This document shows positions 1 through 8,567 of a stretch of DNA of 44,955 nt, piece after piece. The DNA is from Planctomycetia bacterium (lineage in GTDB: Bacteria; Planctomycetota; MHYJ01; WSZJ01), in NCBI GenBank assembly GCA_020849035.1, contig JADLHC010000127.1, positions 1 to 44,955 on the forward strand. The letters run 5' to 3'. Position 1 is the first letter of the stretch. Every line of letters starts with the position of its first letter. Position numbers and translations under genes: made by a program. Under the pieces are notes generated by a model. The model was not told the origin of the DNA. It did not search any database and was given only the letters and a program-made list of their open reading frames with translations.

Positions 1-48
1 CCTCCCCTTTCCCCTGCCGTTTTCCCCCGAGCCTGCTAATCTCCCCCC

Positions 49-1587
49 GTGACCCCCTCCCGCTACAAGGGCCTCTCCCTCCGCCAGCGCATCGCCCAGC
101 TCATCTTCGTCGCCGCCTCCGGCTCCCCCTCCCGCCCCCGCGAGGGCGCCGATTTTGACACGGTGCGTCAATTGCTCGACGACGGCGAGTTCGGCGGCCT
201 CATCCTGTTCGGCGGCTCGATCTTCGAGACCCCCATGCAGGTCAACACCCTCCAGCGCTTCTCCAAGCTCCCCCTCCTCGTCTCCGCGGACCTCGAGCGC
301 GGCGCGGGGCAGCAGGTCGAGGGCGCGACGGACGTGCCGCCGCCGATGGCGATCGGCGCGACGGGGTCGGAGCAGCACGCGCATTTCGCGGGGAAGGTGA
401 CGGGGCTCGAGGCGAAGTCCTTCGGGATCCACTGGGTTTACGCGCCGGTGATGGACGTGAACACGGAGCCGCGCAACCCGATCATCAACACGCGGGCGTT
501 CTCGGACTCGCCGGCGCTGGTGTCGAAACTCGGGTGCGCGTTCATCAAGGGGATGCAGTCCACCGGCATCGCGGCCTGCGCCAAGCACTTCCCCGGCCAC
601 GGCGCTACGCCACTCGACTCGCATGTCGTACTGCCCACGGTGGACCACGACCGCGCACGGCTCGACGTCGAGGAGCTCCCCCCGTTCGCGGCCGCGGCGA
701 AAGCGGGCGTCGAGTCCGTCATGGTCGGGCACATCACGATGCCCGCGCTCGACCCGAAGCTCCCCGCGTCGCTCTCGCCGGCCGTGATGCGCGTCCTCCG
801 GCAGGACATGGGCTTCCAGGGCCTCATCGTCACGGACGCCCTCATGATGGGCGCCCTTTCGTCCTTCGGCTCCCCCGCCGCGCTCGCGCTCGAGGCCGGC
901 GCCGACGTCCTCCTCTACCCAGAGGACCCGATGGCCGCCCTCGCCGACTGCGTCCAGGCCGTCGAGTCGGGGCGCATCCCCGAGTCGCGCGTCGAGGAAG
1001 CGCTGGCGCGCGTCATGGCGGCGAAGGAGAAGCGGCGGCTCTTCGACCGGCGCGACGTGCCGCCCGAGGCGATCGAGCAGATCCCGGCGCACGAATACCA
1101 CGCGAAGGCGGCGGAGAAGCTGGCGCACGACGCGCTGGCGTGGGCCCGGCGCGGCGACGGGGCGGTGTTCGAGAAGGGCCGGAAACTGGGCGTGGTGATC
1201 CTGCGCGACGACGACTTCGCCGCGGGTCCGGACCCGTTCCTGGCGGCGCTGCGCGAGCGGGCGCCGGTCGAGTTCGCGTCGGCGAAGCCGGGGCAGCCGC
1301 TGCCCGAGGTCCCGAAATGCGACGGGCTCGTGATCGCGGCGTACGCGCGGGTCCGGGCGTGGAAAGGCCGGGTGGGGCTGCACGAGGAGCTCGAGAGGTT
1401 CTGCGGGAGCGTCGCCGCGGGCCGGCGCGCGACGGCGGTCAGCTTCGGCAACCCGTATTTCGCGAACCAGATCCCCGCTTCGAGCTTCCTCTGCGCGTGG
1501 AGCGACTCCCCCGCGGCGCAGAGGGGCGCGGCGATGGCGCTGTTCGGCGAGCTGCCGGCGGAGGGGCGCGTCCCGGTCCGGCTGTAG
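49..1587 (+). CDS. Glycoside hydrolase family 3, NagZ-like beta-N-acetylhexosaminidase
   Basis: A 512-aa family 3 glycosidase. The NagZ signature is clear: KHFPGHG at residues 179-185 followed by D190 and H192, the His that acts with Asp as acid/base in NagZ enzymes. The nucleophile region VTDALMM has D263. NagZ removes GlcNAc from cell-wall muropeptides during peptidoglycan recycling, so that role is inferred. The protein is longer than classic NagZ (about 340 aa). Residues ~330-512 form an extra C-terminal domain, as in family 3 enzymes of many non-enteric bacteria. The start is GTG at 49; an in-frame TAA at 37-39 rules out a longer protein. No clear ribosome site is visible upstream, though the window edge is close. 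It ends 3 bases from the convergent TPR gene. No signal peptide is evident. Confidence 0.9.
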   Translation: MTPSRYKGLSLRQRIAQLIFVAASGSPSRPREGADFDTVRQLLDDGEFGGLILFGGSIFETPMQVNTLQRFSKLPLLVSADLERGAGQQVEGATDVPPPMAIGATGSEQHAHFAGKVTGLEAKSFGIHWVYAPVMDVNTEPRNPIINTRAFSDSPALVSKLGCAFIKGMQSTGIAACAKHFPGHGATPLDSHVVLPTVDHDRARLDVEELPPFAAAAKAGVESVMVGHITMPALDPKLPASLSPAVMRVLRQDMGFQGLIVTDALMMGALSSFGSPAALALEAGADVLLYPEDPMAALADCVQAVESGRIPESRVEEALARVMAAKEKRRLFDRRDVPPEAIEQIPAHEYHAKAAEKLAHDALAWARRGDGAVFEKGRKLGVVILRDDDFAAGPDPFLAALRERAPVEFASAKPGQPLPEVPKCDGLVIAAYARVRAWKGRVGLHEELERFCGSVAAGRRATAVSFGNPYFANQIPASSFLCAWSDSPAAQRGAAMALFGELPAEGRVPVRL

Positions 1588-1590
1588 GGG

Positions 1591-2844
1591 TTACTTCCGC
1601 TTCTTCTGCAGCTTCTTCAGCTCGCGATCGCACGCCGCGACCATATCGGAAGCGCCGGCCTTTTCGAAGAGGGCCCGCGCCTCGGCCATGCGGGTTTCGG
1701 CCTCGGCGGACTCGCCGGCGGCCGAGCAGGCCATGCCGAGGGACATGAGGCAGCCGGCGCGCTGGTCGTCGAGGTCGCCGCCGGCGCGGTCGTAGAGGGC
1801 GAGGGCCTGCCGGAAGAGGGACACGGCGCCGGGGGCGTCGCGGCCCTCGCGGAAGAGGTCGCCGAGCACTTCGGTGACGAACCCCTGCTCGAACCACGCC
1901 TCGCGCTCGCCGAAGATCCTCGCGGCCCCTTCGTAGCACTCCCTCGCGCGCGCCGCGTCGTCGCCGGCGCGGGAAGCGTGGCCGGCTTCGAGCATGGTGC
2001 GGGCCTGGGGGAGCGCGGCGCCGATCTCCGCGTAGATGGCGGCGGCCTCGAGGAACGCGTCGGCGGCCTCCCTCGGCTCGCGCATCGCGACGAGGCACGC
2101 TCCCTGCGACCGGATGGCCCGGGCTTCACCGGGTCGCGACTCCGCCGTGCGGAACGCCTTCCCCGCATCCTCGAGCAGGGTCAGCGCATCCTCGAGCCCG
2201 TCCTCGTCGCCGGCCATGAAGCACCCGGCGTTCATGCGCAGCCGCCACCCGAGCCGCCGCGGGTCCTTCCCCTCCTTCCGTTCCAGCGCGAGATCCTCGT
2301 CCGCGGCGGAGCTCAGCTCGTCGCTCTCCATGATCATCGCCTCGAGCCGGTCCGCGACCGCGCGCGCCGCCACGTCCCCCGTCCGCCCGCCGGTCTCGAC
2401 GAACAGGTCCTCCGCCTCCTCCGCCTGCAGCGCCCCGTCCAGGATCTTCCCGAGCCGGGCGTTCGCCGCGGCGCAGGAGAGGAGCGCCTCTGCGCGCAGC
2501 CCGCGGTCGTCGGCTTCGGCGGCGAGCTTCGCCGCCTCCTCGAAGGCGTCGGAGGCGGCGCCCGCGGCGTCGCGCGCGCCGGCGAAGCGCCCGTGGACGA
2601 GGGCGATGGCGCCGCGCAGGGCGAGCCAGGCGCGGCGCCCCGCCGCGTCGGTGGCCTCCCCGGCGGCGCGCACGCGCGCCTCCGCCTCGGCGAGCGCCTG
2701 CCTCGCTTCCGCCTCGTCCTCCCACGCGGCGCAGGCGCGCGCGAGCTCCGTCCACGCCCGTCCCTCGGCCGCCGGGCCCTGGCTGCGCGCGGACTCGACC
2801 TTCTTGCGCAGCCCCGCCAGCTCCGCGTCGCGCTCCGCGCTCAT
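1591..2844 (-). CDS. TPR-repeat protein, alpha-helical
   Basis: A 417-aa, almost entirely helical protein with TPR-like repeats (Ala/Leu/Glu-rich helix pairs, for example around residues 240-390). It has no signal peptide or membrane segment, so it is probably cytoplasmic. TPR domains bind other proteins; no catalytic motif is visible. The ATG at 2844 overlaps the stop of the upstream lipoprotein gene by four bases (ATGA), which argues for translational coupling and fixes the start. It is the last gene of the minus-strand run that begins with the SNF2 ATPase. The C-terminus is lysine-rich. Function unknown; a scaffold role for the cluster is only inference. Confidence 0.8.
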   Translation of the reverse strand: MSAERDAELAGLRKKVESARSQGPAAEGRAWTELARACAAWEDEAEARQALAEAEARVRAAGEATDAAGRRAWLALRGAIALVHGRFAGARDAAGAASDAFEEAAKLAAEADDRGLRAEALLSCAAANARLGKILDGALQAEEAEDLFVETGGRTGDVAARAVADRLEAMIMESDELSSAADEDLALERKEGKDPRRLGWRLRMNAGCFMAGDEDGLEDALTLLEDAGKAFRTAESRPGEARAIRSQGACLVAMREPREAADAFLEAAAIYAEIGAALPQARTMLEAGHASRAGDDAARARECYEGAARIFGEREAWFEQGFVTEVLGDLFREGRDAPGAVSLFRQALALYDRAGGDLDDQRAGCLMSLGMACSAAGESAEAETRMAEARALFEKAGASDMVAACDRELKKLQKKRK

Positions 2845-3413
2845 TTGCCCTGCAGCCACGCGTCGATGGCCTTCGCGATCTCCAGCGTCGGCCCGCCCGC
2901 GGTTCTCGGCGGCCATTTCGTCGGCACGAACCTCGCCACGACCGAGCCGCGCAGGAAGACGATCGCGTCCGACTCGGCAAACGCCTTCTCGCCGACGTCG
3001 CTGATCGACTGCCCGCTCCGCCACTCCGAGAACGTCTTCGCCGCCCCGTACGGCGCCTGGTGGATGTAGATCTCCACCCGCACCCGCCGCAGGTCCGGCT
3101 TCGGGTTGCCCTTTTCGTCCTTCGCCTTGTCCCACGCTTGATGGCAGTAGTTCTTCACGAGGAGGGAATCCAGCAGGTTCGCGCGGAGCTGGCCGCTGAT
3201 CTTCTCTCCCGCGTAGATGTCCAGCTCCGCCGCGCCCGCCGGGTACTTCGCGCCGGGCGACTCCGCCGGAACCCAGTCCCCGGCCGAGGGGTACTTCTTC
3301 AGAACGATCGCACCCGCCGGCTGCCCGCCCCCGTTCCCGCCGCCGTCCTCGGGTCCGGTCGTGCAACCGGCCACCATGGCCGCCATCGCCGCCGCCAGCA
3401 GTCCCCGCATCAT
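2841..3413 (-). CDS. Small lipoprotein of unknown function
   Basis: A 190-aa protein with a lipoprotein signal peptide. The hydrophobic run from residue 4 ends in the lipobox VAGC, so the mature protein should be lipid-anchored on its Cys. A Gly-rich linker follows, then a mixed alpha/beta domain. I do not recognise the family. The gene begins ATGATG; the first ATG (3413) overlaps the stop of the upstream gene by four bases, and the second ATG (3410) is an alternative. Its own stop overlaps the next start. It therefore sits translationally coupled between a cytoplasmic zinc-ribbon protein and a TPR protein, an odd mixture of compartments for one operon. Confidence 0.8.
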   Translation of the reverse strand: MMRGLLAAAMAAMVAGCTTGPEDGGGNGGGQPAGAIVLKKYPSAGDWVPAESPGAKYPAGAAELDIYAGEKISGQLRANLLDSLLVKNYCHQAWDKAKDEKGNPKPDLRRVRVEIYIHQAPYGAAKTFSEWRSGQSISDVGEKAFAESDAIVFLRGSVVARFVPTKWPPRTAGGPTLEIAKAIDAWLQGK

Positions 3414-3982
3414 GCCTTCTCCTCCTCGAGCAGCTCCGCGGGAAGCACGTACTCCTCCGTGTCCTGCGCCTGCTCCGCCGACGCCATCCCCCATTCCTTG
3501 CGCAGCACGTCGTCGAAGTCGTCGCTGGTCCGCGACACGCAGCGCAGCCCCTCGACGAACTCCTCGTAGTCCAGCCCCTCGATCCCGCGGCTCCACACGA
3601 CGAAGAGCTGCCCGCCCTCGAGCGCGAAGCGGGCCGCGCCGGTCGCCGAGAAGTTCAGCTCGAGGATGCGGCGAAGGGCAAGCTGGGTGCCTTTCTTCGG
3701 GAGATTGAGGAAGGGCGAGGAGATGCGGATTTCGTCGCCGGTGAGCATCTGGAGAGTCACCTGGGCAGAGCCGAACTTCGCGAACCAGACCTCGCCGTTC
3801 TTCTGGAGCGCGACGCCGGACTCCTTCGCGTAGCGCTCGACGTACCCGGCAACGAGGGCCGGCGCGTGCTCGCCGCGCTGGGGGACGACGAGGATGTCGC
3901 CGCACTGGGACTTGAACGTCTCGCCGGGCTGCTTCCCGGAGACGTCGTAGGTGTTGTTGCACTTGCGGCAGCGGAGGAGCAT
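3410..3982 (-). CDS. Zinc-ribbon protein with YbjN/CesT-like C-terminal domain
   Basis: A 190-aa protein. The N-terminus (residues 1-40) is a short ribbon with C5 and C8 in a CxxC pair, then a single Cys in QCGD, and resembles the N-terminus of the SNF2 ATPase in this cluster. Residues ~50-170 look like the YbjN/type III chaperone-like fold: alternating strands and helices with the pattern L..IL.LN, then FAL..G.L.V. That fold usually binds partner proteins. The ATG at 3982 is chosen because the Cys pair follows at once; upstream codons to 4180 are arginine- and proline-rich and look non-coding. Its stop overlaps the lipoprotein start by four bases. The fold assignment is by eye and moderate. 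Confidence 0.75.
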   Translation of the reverse strand: MLLRCRKCNNTYDVSGKQPGETFKSQCGDILVVPQRGEHAPALVAGYVERYAKESGVALQKNGEVWFAKFGSAQVTLQMLTGDEIRISSPFLNLPKKGTQLALRRILELNFSATGAARFALEGGQLFVVWSRGIEGLDYEEFVEGLRCVSRTSDDFDDVLRKEWGMASAEQAQDTEEYVLPAELLEEEKA

Positions 3983-4091
3983 GCGAGGGGTGAGTGTCGC
4001 ACGGGAGCGGGGGGGTGGGAAGCGCGAGTGGTTGGGGGGTCGGCGGCCAGAGGCATCGTGTCGGAAGCGATGAGGGCCGCGCAGCCTGGTT

Positions 4092-4130
4092 CGCGATCGC
4101 GGCCCTGCGATCGCAGGCGGGGTCGCGCGA
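4092..4130. repeat. Three small palindromes in tandem, intergenic
   Basis: The gap between the Cys-rich protein gene and the zinc-ribbon gene (3983-4180) holds no gene. It contains three perfect palindromes in a row: CGCGATCGCG (4092-4101), CTGCGATCGCAG (4105-4116) and TCGCGCGA (4123-4130). They lie about 110-140 bases upstream of the start at 3982. They could be protein-binding sites or a folded leader; no -10/-35 pair is obvious. Confidence 0.5.
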
Positions 4131-4180
4131 TCCCCGCGGACGTCCTGCCCGCCCCCGGCTTGGTGCTCGACCGTCGACAC

Positions 4181-5857
4181 CTAACCGCCTCCCCCCCCGT
4201 CCCCCGCCCGCAGCTTGCGCATCCCGAACAGCCTCGACCCGCCCCACGCGCCGATCGGCCGCAGGTCCTTCGCGAGCAGGACGCGGTACCGGTTCCAGAA
4301 GGTCTTCCCCTCCAGACGGAAGCGCGTCTTCGACTCGGCCTTCCTCCAGGTCGCCCCCTGCGCCTCGGGGAGGAACGCGAGCGCGGCGGCGACGGCGGGG
4401 TCGCCGGCGGGCGCATCCGCCATCGCGCGGCACGTCGAGCAGCTCCCGCCCGCGACCGCGGTGTCGAGCACCGCGTCGCCGCACTCCGGGCACTTCACCA
4501 GGTGCTTCGGGCACGCGGCCTTGCCGGTCGCGTCGCAGATCGACTGGTGCTCGCCGCACAGCTCGATGTCGCACGACCCGCAGCGCTTCGCGTGGTCCGT
4601 GCACGACACCATCCTGCAGACCCCGCACTCGAACGCGTGCTGCCGGCAGAAGGCGCGGCAGCAGCGGACGCATTTGAAGAGGTGTTTTTCGCAGCAGAAC
4701 TGGGCGCAGGCCTCGCAGGGGGCGCCGTGGGCGGGGCAGGCGATCGCGCCGCAGGCGCAGGCCTTCGTGTGTTCGGCGCAGAGGCCGGCGCCGCAGGACT
4801 GGCAGTAGCGGCGGCATTTCGGGCAGAGGAGCACGTCGTGGCCGGGCGCCCCGCAGAGGGCGGCCTCGCCGGGCGGGCCGCCGCAGAGGTCGCAGACGGG
4901 CGCGTTGACGTTGCCGGTCGGCGGGAACCAGAGGACCTCGCGCGAGAACTTCCGCGCCCCTGCCGCGAACTCCAGCGGCACGCGCGCGGCGGTCCCCGTC
5001 ACCGCGAGCGCGGCGACGGCCTCGACGTGCGCGCTGGCACGGTGCCGGTCCGCGACCTCGAGCAGCCGCAGTTCGCGCTCGCGCTCGAGGTTCCGCAGCC
5101 GCGACGCCGCTTCCTTCTTCGCCTCCTCCCCGCGCGACTCCGACTTCTGCTCCTTCAGCTCTCCCGCGAGGTGTTCGAAATACGTCGTCACCTGCTGCGT
5201 CTCCTTCGCCAGCCGCGGCGCCGCGCGCTGCTCCGCCAGGCGCGCCCTGCGGTCGCCCTCCCGCTGCGCCACCGCCGCGGAGGCGTCCCGGAGTCGCGCG
5301 CGGTCGCCGGGGGACACGGCGGGGAGGGAGACGGGTTTCCCGGAGACAGCCATCTTCGGAAGCGAGTCCGCCGGGATCTCGAAGGCGGCGCCTTCGCGCC
5401 CGACGAACGCGGCGACGAGCGCGTCCTCGCGCTCCGGCCCCTCGACGCGCAGCCGGAACAGCACCGCCGTCCCCGCGAACGGCTCCACCGCCGGCGTCCC
5501 CGCCGTCACCGACCCGCCCCGCACCGCCAGCGCGCCCTTCGCCGCCGCCTTCGCCTGCGCCGGGTCGGGGTCGCCCTCGAACGCCACGGCGCTCGCCGCC
5601 CCCGCCGCGCCGAGCGCCTCGAGGAGCGACTTGAAGATCGGCGCGCCCGGCACCACGAGCTCGAGGTCCCGCTCCGACGCCTTGTAGAGCTCCCGGTCGA
5701 ACGTCAGCTGCAGCAGCGCCCGGTCGTCGAAATGCGGCGCCGCCGCCGGCGGCAGCGCGACCTCGAGGACACCGGGCTCCGGCTCGCGGATCTCGGCGCC
5801 GAGAGCGCCGAACGCGGTGCGGAGGAAGGCGGCGTCTGTGGTCACGGGGGGAATCAT
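4181..5857 (-). CDS. RapA_C-like domain / coiled coil / Cys-rich zinc-binding protein
   Basis: A 558-aa protein in three parts. Residues 25-170 carry a pattern resembling the C-terminal domain of RapA/HepA-type SNF2 proteins (LLQLTFDRELY near 48-58, then a hydrophobic helix in place of HPL). Residues ~185-275 are charged and helical, starting with the TTYFEHLAGEL segment. Residues 322-476 hold dense Cys/His pairs (CxxC and CxxxH repeats), probably binding several zinc ions. A basic tail follows. The helicase encoded upstream stops just after its ATPase lobes, so this protein may be its detached C-terminal partner. That is inference from pattern, not a database match. The ATG at 5857 lies 11 bases after the preceding stop. 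Cytoplasmic. Confidence 0.8.
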   Translation of the reverse strand: MIPPVTTDAAFLRTAFGALGAEIREPEPGVLEVALPPAAAPHFDDRALLQLTFDRELYKASERDLELVVPGAPIFKSLLEALGAAGAASAVAFEGDPDPAQAKAAAKGALAVRGGSVTAGTPAVEPFAGTAVLFRLRVEGPEREDALVAAFVGREGAAFEIPADSLPKMAVSGKPVSLPAVSPGDRARLRDASAAVAQREGDRRARLAEQRAAPRLAKETQQVTTYFEHLAGELKEQKSESRGEEAKKEAASRLRNLERERELRLLEVADRHRASAHVEAVAALAVTGTAARVPLEFAAGARKFSREVLWFPPTGNVNAPVCDLCGGPPGEAALCGAPGHDVLLCPKCRRYCQSCGAGLCAEHTKACACGAIACPAHGAPCEACAQFCCEKHLFKCVRCCRAFCRQHAFECGVCRMVSCTDHAKRCGSCDIELCGEHQSICDATGKAACPKHLVKCPECGDAVLDTAVAGGSCSTCRAMADAPAGDPAVAAALAFLPEAQGATWRKAESKTRFRLEGKTFWNRYRVLLAKDLRPIGAWGGSRLFGMRKLRAGDGGGGG

Positions 5858-5868
5858 ACGCCGGAAAC

Positions 5869-6363
5869 TCAGGGCCTCGTCGCATGGAAGCGGGCGTCGC
5901 CGGCGGGTGCGGCCTCGAACCTGCCCGCGGCGTTGACGGCGAGCACTTCGTCGCCGTGCACGCCGGGCTCGCAGCAGGCGATCCAGACCCAGAGGTTGTC
6001 GTCCGTCGGCGCGGCGGACGGGCCCCGGTAGCGCTTCCCCGTCCCGGGACAGACCGCCAGCTCGGGCTTTCCGATCGGGGACGTCGTGTCGTCGTTCAGG
6101 ATCGCGTCCCAGAACTCAGGACCGGTCGCCGCCGGCCAGGCGTGGTACTTGGCGCGGTACAGCTCCGCCGACACCCCCATGTACATCAGTCGGGCTTCGC
6201 ACTGCTCGCGATCGCCGTGGCGGAGGCCGCGCGACCGAAGTGCAACCGCCGCGAGGGCGAGGATCAGGAACACCGCGACCAGCACGAGGGGGGAGACGCC
6301 GGGGCCTGTCCGCGGTCCGGGGGGCGGGGCTGGAGAGGAGGCGACCAGGTCACCGGAGTTCAT
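5869..6363 (-). CDS. Single-pass membrane protein, pseudopilin-like (paralogue 1 of 3)
   Basis: A 164-aa protein with a short Pro-rich cytoplasmic start, one membrane helix (residues ~24-43) and an extracytoplasmic domain. The juxtamembrane helix ends in a Y..KY...P segment typical of pseudopilin bodies. The prepilin peptidase motif (G followed by FTLIE-like residues) is absent, so it is not a normal pilin. Two relatives lie at 35296-35862 and 39750-40310. Conserved features include LxxxGV..LY near the membrane and paired Cys. The start overlaps the nitroreductase stop by four bases (ATGA). Function unknown. Confidence 0.8.
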   Translation of the reverse strand: MNSGDLVASSPAPPPGPRTGPGVSPLVLVAVFLILALAAVALRSRGLRHGDREQCEARLMYMGVSAELYRAKYHAWPAATGPEFWDAILNDDTTSPIGKPELAVCPGTGKRYRGPSAAPTDDNLWVWIACCEPGVHGDEVLAVNAAGRFEAAPAGDARFHATRP

Positions 6364-7172
6364 CTGCGGCTGAACCCCTCGCGTTCCATCCACTCCCTGA
6401 GCACGGCGCGCCCCGTCATGGCTTTCGGCGAGCCGTCCACGCGCTTTCCGCTCCGCTGCGCCCACGTGACGTCGGCCTTCTGGCCCTGCGAGGCGTAGAA
6501 CGCGGCCATGCGCCGGTCGAACTCTGCCGTGTCGGGGGCGGCGTCGTAGCGCTCGCGGAACCAGACCGCGGGCTGCGACAGCCGCGGCTTCGCCTCCGCC
6601 CGGCACGACGCCGCCACCTTCCCGAGGCAGACGCCGAACACCGGCAGGCACCGCCCCGGCAGCCCCAGCAGCCGCTTCACCCCCTCGACGTCGTTGCGCA
6701 GCCCGCCGATGTAGCAGCAGCCGAGGCCGGCCGCCTCGGCGGCGGCGGTGAAGCGCTCCGCGGCGAGGGCGGCGTCGATGCAGCCCATGACGAGGAACTC
6801 GGCGTAGTCGAGCCCGGCGGGGTTTTCGCCGGCGGCGCGCGCGGCGGTCTCGATGCGGAAGAGGTCGACGACGAACGCGAAGAACCACGGGGCTTCCCGG
6901 ACCTGCTTCTGGTCGCCGCAGAGCTTCGTGATCGCCTCGCGGCGGGCGGGGTCCTGCACGCTGATCGCGCTCCAGAGCTGGAGGTGCGAGGACGTCGCCG
7001 CGGACTGCGCGGCGGCGAACAGCACGCGCACCGTGTCCTCGGGGACGGGCTCGGGCGCGAAGTCGCGCACCGAGCGGTGGCGGAGGAACGGCGTCAGCGC
7101 CGGAATCTCGGACGGCGGCGCCGCGTCGCCGTAGCGGGCGCGCCAGAGGGCTGCGAAGGTCTCGGAAAACAT
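6360..7172 (-). CDS. NfsA/FRP-like nitroreductase family flavoprotein
   Basis: A 270-aa nitroreductase-family protein. RSVRDF near residue 33 is the FMN-phosphate binding motif, and GLGCCYIGGLRND (~149-161) matches the conserved glycine-rich segment of the NfsA/FRP subgroup. These are FMN-dependent NAD(P)H oxidoreductases acting on nitro compounds, quinones or free flavin. The natural substrate here cannot be told. The ATG at 7172 has a good ribosome site (GGAG, 7-base spacing). It lies 39 bases after the TPR gene and overlaps the pseudopilin-like gene by four bases. A redox enzyme inside a helicase-headed cluster is unexpected. Confidence 0.9.
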   Translation of the reverse strand: MFSETFAALWRARYGDAAPPSEIPALTPFLRHRSVRDFAPEPVPEDTVRVLFAAAQSAATSSHLQLWSAISVQDPARREAITKLCGDQKQVREAPWFFAFVVDLFRIETAARAAGENPAGLDYAEFLVMGCIDAALAAERFTAAAEAAGLGCCYIGGLRNDVEGVKRLLGLPGRCLPVFGVCLGKVAASCRAEAKPRLSQPAVWFRERYDAAPDTAEFDRRMAAFYASQGQKADVTWAQRSGKRVDGSPKAMTGRAVLREWMEREGFSRR

Positions 7173-7211
7173 GGCGGGTCTCCGTTGGGAAGGGCGAAGC
7201 GTACCCGGAAT

Positions 7212-8567
7212 TCAGCGGCGGCGGACGATCGTCCCCGCGAACGGGGGGATCCCTGCGCGGTCGCACTCCGCGGCGACGCCCTCGGCCTGGCGGCGGAGAG
7301 TCTGTGGTTCGCCGGCCCTGGTGAGCGCGCGCCGGCACCGGCTCCAGGCCGCGCGCGCCGGGGGCACCTCCCCGCGCCGCAGGTGGACGGCCGCGAGCAC
7401 GCCCATCAGCGCGCCCTCGCTGCCCCTGTCGCCGAGGCGGCGGCAGGCGCCGGCGCCTTCTTCGAGAAGCGGCACCGCTTCCGAGTCGCGCCCCATCAGG
7501 TGCATCAGGCGGCCCAGGTTGCCCCGGTAGACGGCGACCGACCGCTGGTCCCCCAGTTCGGAGAGGAGCGCGATCGCGCGATGCAGGGTCTCCTCGGCGA
7601 GCGCGAAGCGCCCGTCGTCCATGTAGAGGTTTGCGAGGTTTCCGTAGCCCAGTCCCTCCGCGCGGAGGTTGTGCGATTCGCGCGCCATCCGCAGGGAGAC
7701 CTGCCAGATCGCCTCGGCCTTTCGCGGGTCACCGGCCTCGCTCCAGTGCAGCCCGAGGTTGGCGCGCGCCGCCGCGGCTTCACGCAGGTCCCCCGCCGCG
7801 TCGAGCAGGCGGATCGCCCGGGCCAGAGCGACGCGTGCTTCCTTCGCGCGGCCCATGACCGAGCAGGCGTGCCCGAGGACGACGAGGCTGCGGCCCTCGA
7901 GCTTCCGGTTGCGGCGACGATGGGCCATCGCGATGGCGCGCCGCAGGACGCCGGCTGCCTCGCGCACGCGTCCCGTGGCGCTGAGGATGATGCCGAGAAG
8001 TTGAAGGGCTTCCGTGGCGGGGTCGCCGGTTCGTCCGGCCGAGCGGGCGGCGCGGCGGGCGAGGGACTCGGCCTCGCGGGCCCGTCCGGTGCGGTAGGCA
8101 AGCGCGGCCTGGGCGCGGAGGACATTGGACCGGAGCGCCCGGTCCCGGGGCGCGGCCGCGAGCGCTGCTTCGAGCAGCCCCGCCGTTTCGCTGATGTCGC
8201 CCGCCAGGCGCGACGCTTCGCCGGCACGGTAGAGCGGCTCGGCGCGCGCGGCGCCGGGCAGCAACCCGGCGAGGCGGCGCCAGCAGCGGAGGGCCGCGGG
8301 CAGGTCGTAGACGCGGTCGCCGTGCTCGGCGGCGCGCCGCAGGCAGTCGCACTCCTTCGCGGCGAACGAAGGGTCTCCCAGCGCCTCTCGCGCGGCCCCG
8401 GCATGCCGCGCCATGTCCTCCCAGGCCCCCGGCCCGCCGCCGCGCTCCTCTTGAATCGCCAGCGCGAGCGCGTGAAGCTCCCCGCGCCGGCGCGGCATCT
8501 GCAGCTGGTACGCCGCATCGCGGAGGAGCACGTGGCGGAACAGGTACGCACGCTCCGCGCCGCTCAC
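7212..8567 (-). CDS. TPR protein with STAND-type winged-helix remnant at N-terminus
   Basis: A 451-aa protein. It opens with a segment like YLFRHVLLRDAAYQ (residues 8-21) and then an R.ELH motif. These match the end of the winged-helix region that follows the NTPase domain in AAA/STAND regulators with TPR tails. The rest is ~8-10 TPR-like repeats, with repeated GxxxGNLA/LG motifs. The NTPase half is missing. Start is GTG at 8567, overlapping the helicase stop (GTGA), so the short form looks deliberate and coupled to the ATPase gene. In-frame codons further upstream lie inside the helicase gene and do not encode a P-loop. Probably a cytoplasmic protein-binding partner. Confidence 0.8.
   Translation of the reverse strand: MSGAERAYLFRHVLLRDAAYQLQMPRRRGELHALALAIQEERGGGPGAWEDMARHAGAAREALGDPSFAAKECDCLRRAAEHGDRVYDLPAALRCWRRLAGLLPGAARAEPLYRAGEASRLAGDISETAGLLEAALAAAPRDRALRSNVLRAQAALAYRTGRAREAESLARRAARSAGRTGDPATEALQLLGIILSATGRVREAAGVLRRAIAMAHRRRNRKLEGRSLVVLGHACSVMGRAKEARVALARAIRLLDAAGDLREAAAARANLGLHWSEAGDPRKAEAIWQVSLRMARESHNLRAEGLGYGNLANLYMDDGRFALAEETLHRAIALLSELGDQRSVAVYRGNLGRLMHLMGRDSEAVPLLEEGAGACRRLGDRGSEGALMGVLAAVHLRRGEVPPARAAWSRCRRALTRAGEPQTLRRQAEGVAAECDRAGIPPFAGTIVRRR

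Noticed and set aside
2841-5885. 1,014-codon minus-strand frame reading through four genes
   Set aside because: Only its last 190 codons form a plausible protein; the rest is Arg/Gly-rich and lies opposite or across the better-supported genes.
6376-6420. Assigning the nitroreductase a specific drug-activating role
   Set aside because: The family signature is clear but substrate choice cannot be read from the sequence.
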